NCBI GenBank assembly: GCA_009667805.1
Contig: CM019069.1
Span: 91,361,204 to 91,425,203 of the forward strand
Length of the DNA: 64,000 nt
Source: Leptobrachium leishanense
Lineage: Eukaryota > Chordata > Amphibia > Anura > Megophryidae
Direction: 5' to 3'
Shown here: piece by piece, positions 1 through 10,960 of the stretch
Layout of the letters: each line of letters begins with the position of its first letter
How positions within the stretch are numbered: position 1 is the stretch's first letter
The notes under the pieces: model-generated
Told to the model about the DNA's origin: nothing
The model's database searches: none
What the model saw: the letters and a program-made list of their open reading frames with translations, nothing else
Made by a program: the position numbers and the translations under genes

Positions 1-357
1 GATTAAATAAAGTTGTGAAATGTATATTCAATTATTCATAAGAAAAAAAGGATCTTTATTTAATAAAAAAAAACACGATAGAATCGCCAGAATTATCGTA
101 GACACTTTGAAACGAGGAGAACAGACGTTCCGAAAAAACGAAAATTTCCGAAATTTCCGAAAAGTCGATACAAAAAACGAGCAAAGTGACACGAAAATAC
201 GAAAAATGGTCGATATTCCAAAAAAAAGTACACGAAAAACGATCCGAACCGAACCGAATCGAAACAGAAATCGGTCGAAACGAGCCGAATCGAAAAGTTT
301 AAACATCCGAACAAATCGAACCGAATCGAACCGAAAAAAAATCGGTGCACAAGCCTA
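1..357 (+). mobile_element. hAT MITE, TTTCG-rich family (left end outside window)
   Basis: Right half of the short hAT-like family also present at 20377-21148 and 45269-45668. The sequence is dominated by CGAAA words and ends in GTGCACAAGCCTA at 357, the reverse complement of the TAGGCTTGTGCAC start at 45269. It shares GATTAAATAAAGTTGTG with the copy at 20377-21148. The probable TSD on the right is CTGCGCAC (358-365), but the left end is cut off. Open frames here come from the low-complexity repeat and are not genes. Confidence 0.75.
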
Positions 358-504
358 CTGCGCACAAAGTGTCCGGACCATTGTGACTTCCATCAAAATT
401 TGGGTCTCTGTCCCCACCAAATGTAACCTCACCTGCTATCCCTCGCCGCTCACCCCCATTCCTGTGTAACAAGGCTTTAGCCTGGCGTTGGCCAATATCA
501 GGAG

Positions 505-582
505 GCCTGTTCAATACCTCAGCAGCTGCTGAATTGCTGCAGCGCAGCAATTCAGTTTGCTGCAGCAGTGTCGTTGAACCCT
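505..582. mobile_element. Small palindromic MITE
   Basis: A near-perfect palindrome: GCTGAATTGCTG (528-539) pairs with CAGCAATTCAG across a GCG centre, with GC-rich outer arms. The outer end CCTGTTCAATACCTCAGC resembles, in reverse complement, the end of the inverted repeat at 958-1087, which suggests one family. No clear TSD. Confidence 0.45.
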
Positions 583-856
583 TTGGATGTGAATTTTGAA
601 TCCAAAATGGCCGACGATTTCTTAATGAAAAATTCAGATTGTTTTTCGGATCACTCGGACAAAATATAATAAAGAGAAGCAGTAAGCACAATTCCGTTTG
701 GTATGCACACACCACAAAATGATAGTTTTTAATGAATAAACGTTATGTTTACTTCTGAAACAATATATAAATTGAACTGTAATATATGTCTATGTGCAGG
801 GGGAAATAATAAATAAATATTTTGTGCTTTGGTGAACAAAAACCTCAAAATTAACA

Positions 857-940
857 TTGCTGTACGGAATTATTACTTGCTTCGAGGCGGCGGCCATCTT
901 GCTGTACGGCATTGTTACTTGCTTCATGGCGGCGGCCATC
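857..940 (+). repeat. Two 42-bp tandem units
   Basis: Two adjacent units start with TTGCTGTACGG and end with GCGGCGGCCATC. They differ at a few positions. Too short for a minisatellite array, and no gene is associated. Confidence 0.8.
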
Positions 941-957
941 TTTAAAACGTCACACTC

Positions 958-1087
958 AGCATCTCCTCGGGTCTCTGCAAGTGCTAGGTTAGCACTGCTG
1001 AGCGCTGAGCGGTTGAACGGCGTTCAATGGCAAGTTGCTAACTTAGCACTTGCAGCGGCTGAGATATTGAACAGGGCTAGGGATGCT
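958..1087. mobile_element. Palindromic MITE related to 505-582
   Basis: Inverted repeat: TGCAAGTGCTAGGTTAGCA is mirrored by TGCTAACTTAGCACTTGCA with one mismatch, and both outer ends read AGCATC inward. The right arm holds GAGATATTGAACAGGGC, the reverse complement of the end seen at 505. TSD unclear. Confidence 0.5.
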
Positions 1088-1153
1088 ATGCTCAAGGACG
1101 AACTCTTGACAAAAGGTGCGGCATACTATGGACGCCTTCCATAAACTGTGGGA

Positions 1154-2070
1154 GCCCTGGATGGAATAAATGTTTAGAGACTCTGTTTTGACTTCTGCTT
1201 CTCGCCATGGTGTGATGATACTGTTTCATGGCTGTGTTGAATGCAACTGAATGGCTTTTTCTCTCCTTTCCTCCCCCCCCTTCCTGTTTTTTTTTTCTCT
1301 CCCTCTCTTTTCTCCCTCTGGCTCCATCTACCCTTGTCTGTCTACTCCTGTTTGTCCTTTTAAAATTGCACCATGCTTTTGTATTCTTCTGACGGATTGT
1401 CTTAATGTCCGCTCACGCTGTTCTGTACTTGTTCCTGTTGGTGCTAAAACTTAATAAACTATTTTTTAAATTTCTTTTAAAATATACAACGAAAGTATTC
1501 TTTGCATTGTGTTGCCTCTACAAATTAGCCTCAGGCAATATTTACAAAGTCAATTTTGAATAGGTTCTAGAACATGAGTGAAATCAGAACATTTTGTGAA
1601 ACCTTTTCTGCCTCTTTTTTTTTTACAATACTGCTCAATTAGGATGGCTCTATTTGCATTTTTAGATCAAAGCTTAAAGCCTCAAAATTATTCCTTTTTG
1701 AAGAAAATAATAATTTTATTCAAGTATTATTTTATACATTTTTTTTCACTATTGGCACTCCGTGTATTGTATAACGAAATGAACAATAAGTATATTGTAA
1801 TGAATACATTTCAAATTAAAAATTTTAATGACTAATTTTTTATGTTTTGTGGTTACTGAGAATTATTACATGTGTGTCCTTGGGAACAAAATATATATTT
1901 TATTTGTTTATGACACTATTGGAGGTGTTTTGAAGTTTTCCCACATAGTTCTTCTCCACTGTAAGCTGTACCTTTCTTTAAGCACTTTTGATTTCAGAAT
2001 CTAATGTTGATTCATTTTAGTGCTTTCTCATACATACTTTATTATATTTTACATTAAAAAAATCAGTCTC
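1154..2070. other. Unannotated; possible LINE 3' tail
   Basis: T-rich sequence with no recognised gene. A polypyrimidine run (1256-1320) is followed by text ending in AATAAACTATTTTTTAAA (1452-1470), which could be a LINE 3' untranslated tail. The rest is AT-rich, intron-like DNA. Confidence 0.3.
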
Positions 2071-2711
2071 TTAACTCTGGCCACGCAGTGCAGAGGGTGA
2101 TCTGCCACCTCTTCTCACTCTATGCAGTAGAACTGTAACGTTCGGGGCTGCTCGCTCCTCTGGCTTCCTCTGACTGGCAATGTCTCTCTCGCTGTATGCT
2201 TGCCGGTGGCTGGTTTTATAGTTGGTTATTGTACCAGGAAAAGTGACATTAGAACGACAGTCAGGGGCACTGCTTTGTGAGTTGTGATACGGACCAGTGA
2301 GCAGCACCTACCTGTTTAGATGCTGGGAATCCCTTTGCCATGGTGCCCTGTTTTTGTTTCCACTTGCCAGATAGTGTGCTCTTACTCCTGTGAATTATTA
2401 TACATGTACCAACCTTGTCTTATCTCCTTTCACCATTCTCTGAGCTTTAACCAGTGCTGTGTATTATTATTCCCGTGTACAGACCCTTGACTTGTATGAC
2501 AACCCTCTCTGTTTTTTTTTACTTCTGGCTTGTATGAGGATGCTGTTTGCTTCTAACCTTGACTTGTATAACTACCCTCTATTACTCTGGCTTTTCCTGC
2601 GACATTGCTATCTGTCTTTTCATCTATTCGTTAGCTATTTACTGGCTTCTTTAAAGACCAACAGTTCAGGTTGCGACTTGTACTGCTTGTTGGGATCAGA
2701 GATTCGTGACA
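2071..2711 (+). mobile_element. LTR-like sequence (low confidence)
   Basis: The block ends in GATTCGTGACA, like the end of the solo LTR at 26974-27567 (GGATCCGTGACA). It has the same style of degenerate repeats, such as CCTTGACTTGTATGACAACC (2485-2504) and CTTGACTTGTATAACTACCC (2558-2577). A TATA-like TTTTATAG lies at 2214. After the presumed end, an ATG at 2748 opens MDPRSLHRAM, which could be the start of a gag-like reading frame. No left end or TSD was found. Confidence 0.3.
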
Positions 2712-3109
2712 AGAATACTGGGATCAAATAGTTCCCAGTGTTCTTTCATGGACCCGAGGAGCTTGCACAGGGCCATGCTTCTCTTTCACGTTAGTCATAC
2801 AGACTTCATGAGGCAATTCCAGCAGCGGCCTGTGGCACTGCTGTCGCTATTCGTAAACTGCCCCCAGTACCTGCTCAAGACATTATGCTGCCTGGGTCCA
2901 AGGACGAAATACTGCTCCTCAAAAAAAATCACATCCACCAAACACCCAGGCATTTCACAGAGCTCCACATCACTAAAACTCCTACACATTACTGTGAGTG
3001 TTATTGCTGTGGAGCTCTGTGATGCACATTACTGTGACTTGTATTGCTGTGGGGCTCTATGATACAGTGTGGGTGTGTATGAGTGTATCACAGTCCTCCA
3101 CGTCAATAG

Positions 3110-3270
3110 AACTCTTTCATATAGCACTTTTATACTTTCATACATCATGCAGCAGTCTCATTCATAAAGCACACATTCATGCAGCACACTGCAAACATGC
3201 ACATTTTCACTGCACATATTCCCGCTTCGCACATGCACACTACACATATTCACACATGCACACTGCACAC
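3110..3270. repeat. Degenerate TGCACA/ATTCACA low-complexity repeat
   Basis: Many variants of CACATTCAC and TGCACA. The same texture continues after the L2 insertion at 3978-4130, and a comparable CATGTGCAA-rich stretch is at 16975-17290. Both areas are associated with a TGAG..TATCACA motif (3080, 17730), so they may belong to one repeat family. Confidence 0.5.
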
Positions 3271-3977
3271 ATTATTATTATTGTCATCATTTATATAGCG
3301 CCAACAGTTTCCTCAGTGCTTTATAATAACCAAAGGGAACGAGATACAGATAAATAGACATAGGACGGAAACACTAGGTGTAGAGGGCCCTGCTCATAGG
3401 AGCTTACAGTCTAGAGGGTTTGGGGTTGAGGAAGTCAAGGGGAATTTTACTGGACGGCAGGATCACTAGTACCAGTGGTTCGGGAATGGTAGGGACATAG
3501 AAGCAGCTTCAATCATGTGTGAGTAAGTGAGCAAAGGGATGAGTTGCATCAGTGATTTGATACGCTAATCTAAAGAGATGGGTTTTGAGAGGTTTCTTGA
3601 AGGCCTGAAGATCAGGGGAGAGTTTGATAGAGCGAGGCAAGACATTCCACAGGACCGGAGCTGCCCTTGAGAAGTTTTGGAGGTGAGAGTTGGCCGGGTG
3701 GGTGTGGACAGATGACAGGTGGAGATCGCCCACCGACAGGAGTTGTTTAGACAGGACGTGTTTGCACAGTAACATAATCAAGCAATAGTTCTGGATACTG
3801 CTCACCACTTGTTTTGTGCCAGAATGGATCCACTCCCAAATCCAGTAACATCCAGCGATAAATAAATAATTCTGGCACTCTTCAGTATTAATGATGGATT
3901 TATGATAGGGAATAAAATCCATCATTAATACTGAAGAGTGCCAGATTTATTTATTTATCGCTGGATGCACAGTAACA
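3271..3977 (-). mobile_element. L2-like LINE, 5'-truncated copy
   Basis: Only the 3' end is present, on the minus strand. The reading frame ends in SRAAPVLWNVLPRSIKLSPDLQAFKKPLKTHLFRLAY, the conserved C-terminus of L2-clade ORF2. The 3' terminus is a TTATATAGCGCC motif followed by an ATT/AAT trinucleotide tail. The sequence matches 6430-7090. A foldback insertion at 3775-3965 interrupts it near its 5' truncation point. Confidence 0.8.
3775..3965 (-). mobile_element. Foldback insertion 1 (inverted 5' end + forward part)
   Basis: Inserted in the L2 copy and flanked by a perfect 12-bp direct repeat TGCACAGTAACA (3763-3774, 3966-3977). Positions 3851-3900 and 3916-3965 are inverted copies, 50 bp with one mismatch, around a 15-bp loop. 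Read on the minus strand, an inverted copy of the 5' end comes first, then the forward element. This matches the topology at 5528-5974 and 57588-58741. I suspect a Penelope-like element or a reverse-transcription product; no coding sequence remains. Confidence 0.65.
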
Positions 3978-4624
3978 AATACACATTCACATGAACCCAT
4001 TAAAACCACACCCATTCACCGTGCGCACATTCACACATGCATACATTTACATTGCAGACCTGCACATTGCATATATTCACACTTTCTGACATGCACACAT
4101 TTACACTGCACACAGCACTCTCTCACTCTCTTTGACAGACTATAGTGCACCTGCAATTGTATACCCCCCCCCCCCATGAGTGATTGATCAGCAGGGAAGG
4201 GAAGAGCTGGCAATGCTGCAGTGGAAAGTGATGGGGCCAGATGCACACAGTCAGCTGCTTTCTTTGTATCTGGGCAGCCTTACTTAACATTTTAGAGTGT
4301 AAATTAAAGTAAACTTAACATTTAATGCCTTCTCCTGCTGTTTCATGCTTCCCTGCTATCCCCACTCCTCACTTCTTTTTCCCCAGCTAGCAGGGACCAG
4401 AATTGTAAAAGGAGGTGGAGGAGCCACATCCTCGGATCGGGCAGAAAAAATGCCACCCGACCACCAATGTGCTGCCTGGAACCATGGCTCCATTGAGGCC
4501 CATGGGCAGGCTGGCCATGGCTGCTCCCAAATATTATGACTCAGCTTTGTAAACTTCTGGGATATCAGATAAAGGATATTTGACAATTTTGGGTAATTCA
4601 TTTCTGTCATTGTATTGAACATTC

Positions 4625-4836
4625 TTTTTTTTTTTTTGAGAAAGTATTTTACCAGGAAGGATACATTGAAATTTCTCTCGTTTTCAAGTATGTCATGGGT
4701 GGCAAGTATGTACTGTTAGGTGTCTTGCCAAGGACACTTACTGGAGAGGTGCTCTTGCCAGGATCAAATCTGTGTCTCCACAGTCTCTCTCCACAGTTAA
4801 AGAGCAGTGGTGTTACCTCTTCTCCACCCAGCCGGC
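4625..4836 (-). mobile_element. tRNA-derived SINE
   Basis: Minus-strand copy of the SINE whose best-preserved copy is 35999-36193. The head reads GCCGGCTGGGTGGAG, the B-box region is mutated (GATTTGATCC), and the tail is a conserved block with GAGAGAAATTTCAATGTATCC and CCTGGTAAAATAC ending in A/T-rich sequence. Related copies: 9340-9533, 24138-24341 and a tail-only piece at 38155-38223. Confidence 0.7.
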
Positions 4837-4839
4837 ACA

Positions 4840-5515
4840 ATGAATTTAGGGTGATCTACTCCAATGAATAATTAAATAAAACCCTCAAATAGCCATGTAA
4901 CAATTGGTAACTGCCACTAGATGTCAATAAAGAGCACAATAGTCTTTGTCTAAAAGACATGTGCTCTGACCAGGAAGTGACATAAGCCAGCTACCCCCCT
5001 CCTTACAGGAAGGTCACATAACATGCAACTATCCAAGAGGATCCACTCATGTGGGTGGAGACAAGTCTGTAGCCCAACCTCCTCTGGATTGATTTCCAGG
5101 GAAACACAGGAGGTGACAGAAAGATTTGCTGTGGTTGCCAAAGGGAACACATATTACTGAGCAAGTGCTTGTGTATCTAAATGGCTAACTAATCTTTTGC
5201 TTTTAAAGATCAGCTATGTATGCATTGTCTTTTATTTTCTTGCTAGGATCTAGAAATTAGTTTATGTTTAACTAATATTTTTATTACTTCTTATATTTTA
5301 ATCTCTGGGGAGAGCTATCATTAATTATTTTAAACTCAAGGACCATGGGGTTATTTCAGTGTAATCTCTGGGGAGAGTATTTTAATAGTTAAATATTAAT
5401 AATATAATTAATTTGTCTCCGGACCAGATGCTTTTAAATCCTACCAAAGTAAATATTTTTAAAACCTATGTCTCTGTGTACTTTTTACTTATATTTTTGT
5501 TTCAAGTTATCAGCT
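4840..5515. other. No recognised feature
   Basis: AT-rich sequence with no gene-like signal. ATCTCTGGGGAGAG occurs twice (5302-5315 and 5365-5378), suggesting an old short repeat. The preceding stretch 4240-4624 also shows nothing definite. Confidence 0.3.
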
Positions 5516-5527
5516 GATAGAGTTATG

Positions 5528-5974
5528 GAAAAGCGTGTATATGTGAAGGCAGCGCTTCCGTGCAAAATAAATAGATATTAATTAGGGTAGGTGCTGCCGT
5601 AGTGGAATGTGCAGTGTCCATACACCTCCAAGGACACAAATAATATAAAAGGAACAAAACATAAATTCCTGGCGCACCTTGTATATTAGAACATTGTTTT
5701 AAAATACAATATGTATGATACAATTGTAAGTGAACAGTGTGTAAAAAATATTGAGTAGGTTTTTTTTGTTTTTTTTGTGTTTTTTTTTCCTCCTAACACT
5801 GAAAACACTAAAAAAATTCAAGTTTTTGAGTGTTTTCAGTGTTAGGAGGAAAAAAAAAAAAATACTCAATATTTTTTACACACTGTTCACTTGCAATTGT
5901 ATCATACATATTGTATTTTAAGACAATGTTCTAATATACAAGGTGCGCCGGGAATTTATGTTTTGTTCCTTTTA
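5528..5974 (-). mobile_element. Foldback insertion 2 (long palindrome with 12-bp TSD)
   Basis: Flanked by a perfect 12-bp direct repeat GATAGAGTTATG (5516-5527, 5975-5986). Inside, about 5647-5815 and 5823-5974 are inverted copies roughly 150-165 bp long, differing at few positions and in T-run length, with a small loop near 5816-5822. Read on the minus strand, the inverted 5' copy comes first and the forward element continues to its 3' end (…CACGCTTTTC). No ORF with recognisable domains. Topology matches foldbacks 1 and 5. Confidence 0.7.
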
Positions 5975-6429
5975 GATAGAGTTATGTTATATTTAGCAGT
6001 TAATAATTATTGCTGCAGAGACTTAGCAACTAAATTGTGTTGTATAAGTTCTGCCTTTACATATAACCTGCCTGAATACCAGATATTGTTTTGCTTTGGA
6101 ATGATATTAAGTACTTTTGGGGCTCTGTAAAATTTTGCTTGTTATTTAATCCAAGCACATTGTGTCGGACATTTTAGGACGCCGCATGGCAAACGCATGT
6201 GTCAGTCATTTAAAGCCAAGGGCTGGTGGCCATCTTGGTGCTCAGTGCTCACTTGAGCACATGTTAATGACAGCATTAATTGTACAACCTTTGGTGCCAA
6301 TAATTCATCCATAGCAATGCAAACTATTTTAAAAGGCATACCGCACAGGATTATCACCTGAAGCGATATCGGAGCAAAACAGTTATTGACAAAATAGTTA
6401 ATGCACAGTAGAATGACCTGGGTATAGTC

Positions 6430-8030
6430 TTTATTATTATTATTGTCATCATTTATATAGCGCCAACAGATTCAGTAGCGTTTTACAATAACCAAACGGA
6501 ATGAGATACAGAAAAACGGACATAGGATGGAAACACTAGGGGGGTTATTCAGAGAGAGGTGAAAACCAGGAGAATGACTGGAGAAGTGAATATTCTAGGT
6601 CAAAATAGCCAAACCAGAAAAATTCTCCCATTTATCTCACTTTCCAAATCGGCTAATTTGACCTAGAATTTTCAATTCTCCAGTCATTCTCCTGGTTTTC
6701 ACTTCTCTCTGAATAACCCTGAAAGTGTAGAGGGCCCTGCTCACAGGAGTTGCAGTCTAGAGGGATTGGGGTTGAGAAGGACAAGGGGATCATTAGTGAC
6801 AGTGGTTCGGGAATGGTGGGGTCATAGAAGCAGCTTTAATCATGTGTGAGTAGGTGAGCAGAGGGATGAGTTGCAACAGTGATGTGGTACACTAATCTGA
6901 AGAGATGGATTTTGAGGGATTTCTTGAAGGCTTGAAGATTAGGGGAGAGTTTGATAGGGCGTGGTAAGTCCACAGGACTGGAGCTGTCCTTGAGAAGTCG
7001 TGGAAGCGAGAGTTGGCTGTGTGGGTCTAAACAGATGACAGGTGGAGATCGCCCGCCGACCAGAGTTGTCTAGACGGGACGTGTTTGCGTAGTAACAAGG
7101 ACATGTAGGAAGGGATTGAGTTATTGAGCATTTTGAACATGACCATCAGTATTTAAAACTGTATCCTGAAATGTACAGGAAGCCAATGGAGGGACCGGCA
7201 GAGGGGGGAGGTATGCATGGTGCGCCTGGTGAGAAGAATAAGCCTGGCACCTTTATTCATTACAGATTGCAAAGGAGCAATACAGGAGTTGGGGAAGCCA
7301 ATAAGGAGCGAGTTGGAGCAATTAAGTCGTGAAATGATAGCATGAACCAACACCTTTGAGGTATCATGCATCAGAAAGGGGCAGACGCGGGCAATGTTCT
7401 TGAGTTGATAGTAACAAGATTTGGTCACTGTCTTGATGTGGAGAGAGAACATTAAGTCAGAATCGAAAGTGACACCAAGGCAGTGAACTTGAGGCATTGG
7501 GCTAATAACTGTTCCATATACTCTTAGAGAGATAGGAGGCATTGTGTTGCCATTGGGGGGAGGAATAATGAGAATTTCAGTTTTGGCAAGATTGAGTTTA
7601 AGGAATCGGAAAGACATCCAATTTGAGACGGCGGAGAGACAGTCAGTGACTCGATCCTGGAGAGCCGGAGAAAGATTAGGGGAGGAGAGGTATATTTGAG
7701 TGTCATCAGTGTATAGGTGGTACTGGAATCCAAAGGAGTTGATCAGTTTGGCTAGAGAGACAGTGTAGGTCGAAAAGAGAATTGGGCCCAGTACGATCCC
7801 TTAGGGCACCCCAACGGAGACAGGCTGCCGGGAGGAGGTACTTCCCGAATATAAGACACTAAACGATCATTGGGACAGGTAGGAAGAGAACCAATTAAAG
7901 AACAGTACCTTGAATGCCTATATCACTAAGAGTTTGAAGGAGGAGCGAGTGGTCAACTGCATCAAAGGCGGCAGAGAGGTCAAGAAGGATCAGCAGAGAG
8001 TAGCACCCATTAGACTTGAAACCCTAACCA
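6430..8030 (-). mobile_element. L2-like LINE with partial reverse transcriptase
   Basis: Minus-strand LINE, 5'-truncated within the reverse transcriptase. Reading from 8030 down: [20 protein letters not shown] (RT motif A region), then [13 protein letters not shown] (motif B, with a stop), then a [11 protein letters not shown] segment (catalytic box, TDD), then [16 protein letters not shown], and [11 protein letters not shown] near 7153. Frameshifts break the frame, so it is dead. The 3' end is the TTATATAGCGCC motif with an ATT tail at 6430. A short MITE interrupts it at 6541-6720. Confidence 0.87.
6541..6720. mobile_element. Short foldback MITE (GGTTATTCAGAG type) inside L2
   Basis: Near-perfect inverted repeat about 180 bp long. 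It opens GGGGTTATTCAGAGAGAGG and closes CTCTCTGAATAACCC, with GAATGACTGGAG and CTCCAGTCATTC in the arms. The other L2 copy lacks it (AAACACTAGG runs directly into TGTAGAGGG at 3368-3386), so the insertion is certain. Related copies: 43439-43609, 43610-44213, 44215-44379, 52681-52848. Confidence 0.8.
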
Positions 8031-8311
8031 TCAGCAGTGAACAGCAGTATAATTTTTCAAAATTCTTTACAATGTCAGTTTGTCCAAATCTACCTCAAGG
8101 GTGTCCATGTGACCCTTAACTGCGGTTGTCAAAATACTATTCCTAATCATTTCCAAATGAACTATAAGGAACTGTGTCCCTATACTTTCATGACGATTGC
8201 AGTTAAATGATCCAGTTGATATTGTATATTAGGCTGATAAGACATATATTCATTTGAATAATGACTTTCTTGTGACATAGTAACAATCTTCTTCGCCTTC
8301 TTTCTTCTTAG

Positions 8312-8460
8312 GTGCGTATGCAACATAGACTGCTCTCATATCAGTTTCAACCCAGTTTGTGCTTCCGATGGGAAATCTTATGATAATCCATGTCAGATCA
8401 AAGAGGCATCATGCCAGAAACAGGAGAAAATTGAAGTCAAGTATTTGGGCCGATGTCAAG
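8312..8460 (+). CDS. TMEFF2: TMEFF2 exon: second follistatin/Kazal module
   Basis: Internal coding exon of 149 bp. A pyrimidine-rich tract ending in AG (8310-8311) precedes it and a GTAATG donor (8461) follows it. It reads C-V-C-N-I-D-C at its start, then NPVCASDGKSYDNPC, then EASCQKQEKIEV and LGRCQ, the cysteine pattern of a follistatin-type Kazal domain. From remembered family sequences this is much closer to TMEFF2 than to TMEFF1 (KSYDNPC and QKQEKIEV rather than SSYNNPC). The first base completes a codon begun in the previous exon, and one base (G) is carried to the next. TMEFF2 is a single-pass membrane protein with two extracellular follistatin modules and one EGF-like module. The previous exon is not in the window. 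Confidence 0.9.
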
Positions 8461-9339
8461 GTAATGCCTGTAGCAAAATTCATTCTGAAGACAGTTTATT
8501 TCAGGGGTTTTTTTTTCAGACATGAGAGTTGCTGAACGATCACAGCTGAATGTTGGGATAGATATAATTTCTCTTCTTGAATTTCAAAAAACCTATAAAT
8601 ATGAACACATCACATTTAATTGTCCCTTATTACACAGGAATTGCTCATTAACAACAATAATACTCCTTTATGATTATGTACTGTGTTGTTTTTATGATTG
8701 TCATAATTTCTATTTTATAAGAACTATTTAAGCAAATGTCTTACATTTATAATTCATAAAGTAAATAAACCATCTGTAGTGTCACATCATGGCTTGAAAT
8801 ACCAGCGAAGACGTTTTATATAAAGAGTTGCACTGAATTATAATTTGGTGGCACATAAAGGGCTGAAAGCTGGTCGACACAGCCTATTGAGATAAAGGCA
8901 AAACATTTTTATAAAGTAAATTTTGTCTTTTGTTATTAATTTATTCATATTAATAAACATCCGCTGGTTTTAAACTTAATTTTTATTACTTGGAAAGGTT
9001 GACAGCAGACTTAATTCAGTGGCTACATCTTTCTAATTAATTCTGAATTTCAAACGTTATGTTTTGAACAATAATCGGGCATACAAACAAAAATACAATG
9101 TAGAAAATACAGGGCTTCGGAATGACAAAAAAAGAGAGGGGTCCCTGGCCCTTGCCAAATCCTGTGAACAAAATTATCACAAAACCAAGTACAGTGTAAC
9201 CGTAATATAGGAAGACAGTATGGAAATGAAGGAAAGACCTAGCAAACAGGAGACGTGCTAGAAAAAAGGGATTAAGTGAGTTGCTAACTATATAACTGCA
9301 CATTATCTCTAACAATGCTCTTTAGTGCGTTTTGGTTTT

Positions 9340-9533
9340 TTTGAGAAAGGATTTTACCAGTAAGGATACATTGAGATTTCTCTCGTTTTCAAGTATGTCC
9401 TGGGTGGCGAGTATGTACCGTTGGGTGTCTTGCCCAAGGACACTTACTGGAGAGGTTGCTCGCTGTGATCGAACCCATGTCTCCACAGGCTCTCTCCATG
9501 CAGAGCAGTGATGTTACCTCTACTCCACCCAGC
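9340..9533 (-). mobile_element. tRNA-derived SINE
   Basis: Minus-strand SINE with head GCTGGGTGGAGTAGAGG, B-box-like GGGTTCGATCAC and the conserved tail block (CCAGGACATACTTGAAAACG). Closely similar to the copy inside Tc1 at 35999-36193. Confidence 0.75.
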
Positions 9534-9601
9534 ACACCATCAAAATATACGAGGAAATTATTATGTGGGAATGTCTGCTATAACTACAAGAGGAAACTCT
9601 A

Positions 9602-10310
9602 GGGTTATTCAGACTTATTCTCGTTCCCTGCACTTCCCTGCACTTCAGGGAATCAAAGTTACCCACCCTGCGGTGAGTCCGCATTCACCGCAGCGTCCCC
9701 GGAGTGCAGCAAAAATCCGCCGCAAATCCGCCGACTACCAGCCGAAAACCCACCATAAACCCACCGGAAACTCTTCAAAATACACGCCAAACATGTCAGA
9801 AAAAGCCAACAAGCTGCTGATCACAGCGCAGACCAGCCTTGTCGAACTGCCAGCCTGTACAGTGTCCCTTCGAAGGCAGTGAAATCCCCCATAGAGAAGC
9901 AATGGTTCATCTATTCAGAGAACACTGAACAGCAGTGAAAAGTTGCCGTAGTGCCCTGCTCTTCATTGCTTTCATTCGTCAGGTTTATTCAGGCGAATCC
10001 CATAGACTTCAATGTTAAAAATATTTACGTTTTTACTCAATATCTAATAAACCGTTTATTATTTTAATCTGCAGTAAAAAGTCTCTTTATTTATTGAATT
10101 TTTTAGGATCTTTTAGGCATTTTTCAGGATTTCTTCGGCAAAATTTTGTATCTGTTTTTCTTTTAAGTGCTTTTTCTTTTTTTTCTGTAACAGACCTTTT
10201 TATTATTCAATCGGACCTTATGTAAATTCCAGATATTTTTGTTCATAGTTTTTTTGCAAACAGCGTTTCAATTTTGACACTTTCAATCATTCTCGGGGTT
10301 ATTCTGATTT
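9602..10310. mobile_element. GGTTATTCA-family DNA transposon, rearranged copy
   Basis: Begins AGGGTTATTCAGAC and carries the family's CACCGCAG / TCCCCGGAGTGCAG block. From about 9880 the 3' internal segment follows in inverted order (GTTCAGTGTTCTC and AATAAACCGTTTATTA blocks), and GGGGTTATTCTG appears again at 10297. It looks like an internally inverted copy of the family whose complete members are at 10961-13109, 29346-30210 and 30542-31312. Confidence 0.55.
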
Positions 10311-10960
10311 ACACATTGAAGCAATGTACATAGCTCTTTTTACATGTCTGTGTTTTGGAGATATATTTGGAATTTTTATTTTGAGTTCGATACTTGTAGT
10401 TTGAATTTTGCTTCTTTTTTTTATCATTTCGTGTATCCAGATAACCATACAGGTGCTGTCCTTGTGCCTTTAGTCAATAAAAGTATATAGCCTTTTTATA
10501 AAATACACTGAGTATATAAAGATTATCCAGTTACGGATGGAGCATTTTTTATCTGGATCATGAGCATTCCAGATTTCGGATTCTTCCAGATTTCAGAATC
10601 CGGGAGAATCCAATGTTTTGGAGGAAGGAGATCATGGCGGGACAACTGTGATCTTCTTTCTGCTGTATCTTCCACTGTGTATGGGCAGTACACTCCGAGA
10701 AGAATGTCACATGCTGGCGCCTAGAGAGGCTCCCAGCATGTGCTGTGATCTGCTACAGTGCTCGGGAGCCTTGTTCCTAAGTGACAGTGTCCATCTGGGG
10801 CTCTTTGCTGTCTGAAATCTGTGAACTCCAAATTGCTACGAATATTCAGTTTATTGGAGTCTTCAGATTTTGAAATTCTGGATAAAGGTTGTTCTACATG
10901 TTTTACAAATTTACTGGATGGTTTTAAAAGCTCTCATTATTCTAGTATTTCTAACATTTT
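10311..10960. other. No recognised feature
   Basis: Intronic AT-rich sequence. Several related words (ATCTGGATC, CCAGATTTC, AGATTTCAGAATCC) between 10540 and 10610 suggest a degenerate short repeat. No coding or RNA signal. Confidence 0.3.

Noticed and set aside
857..1144. Open frame of 95 codons with a duplicated N-terminus
   Set aside because: Explained by the 42-bp tandem repeat and the palindromic MITE.
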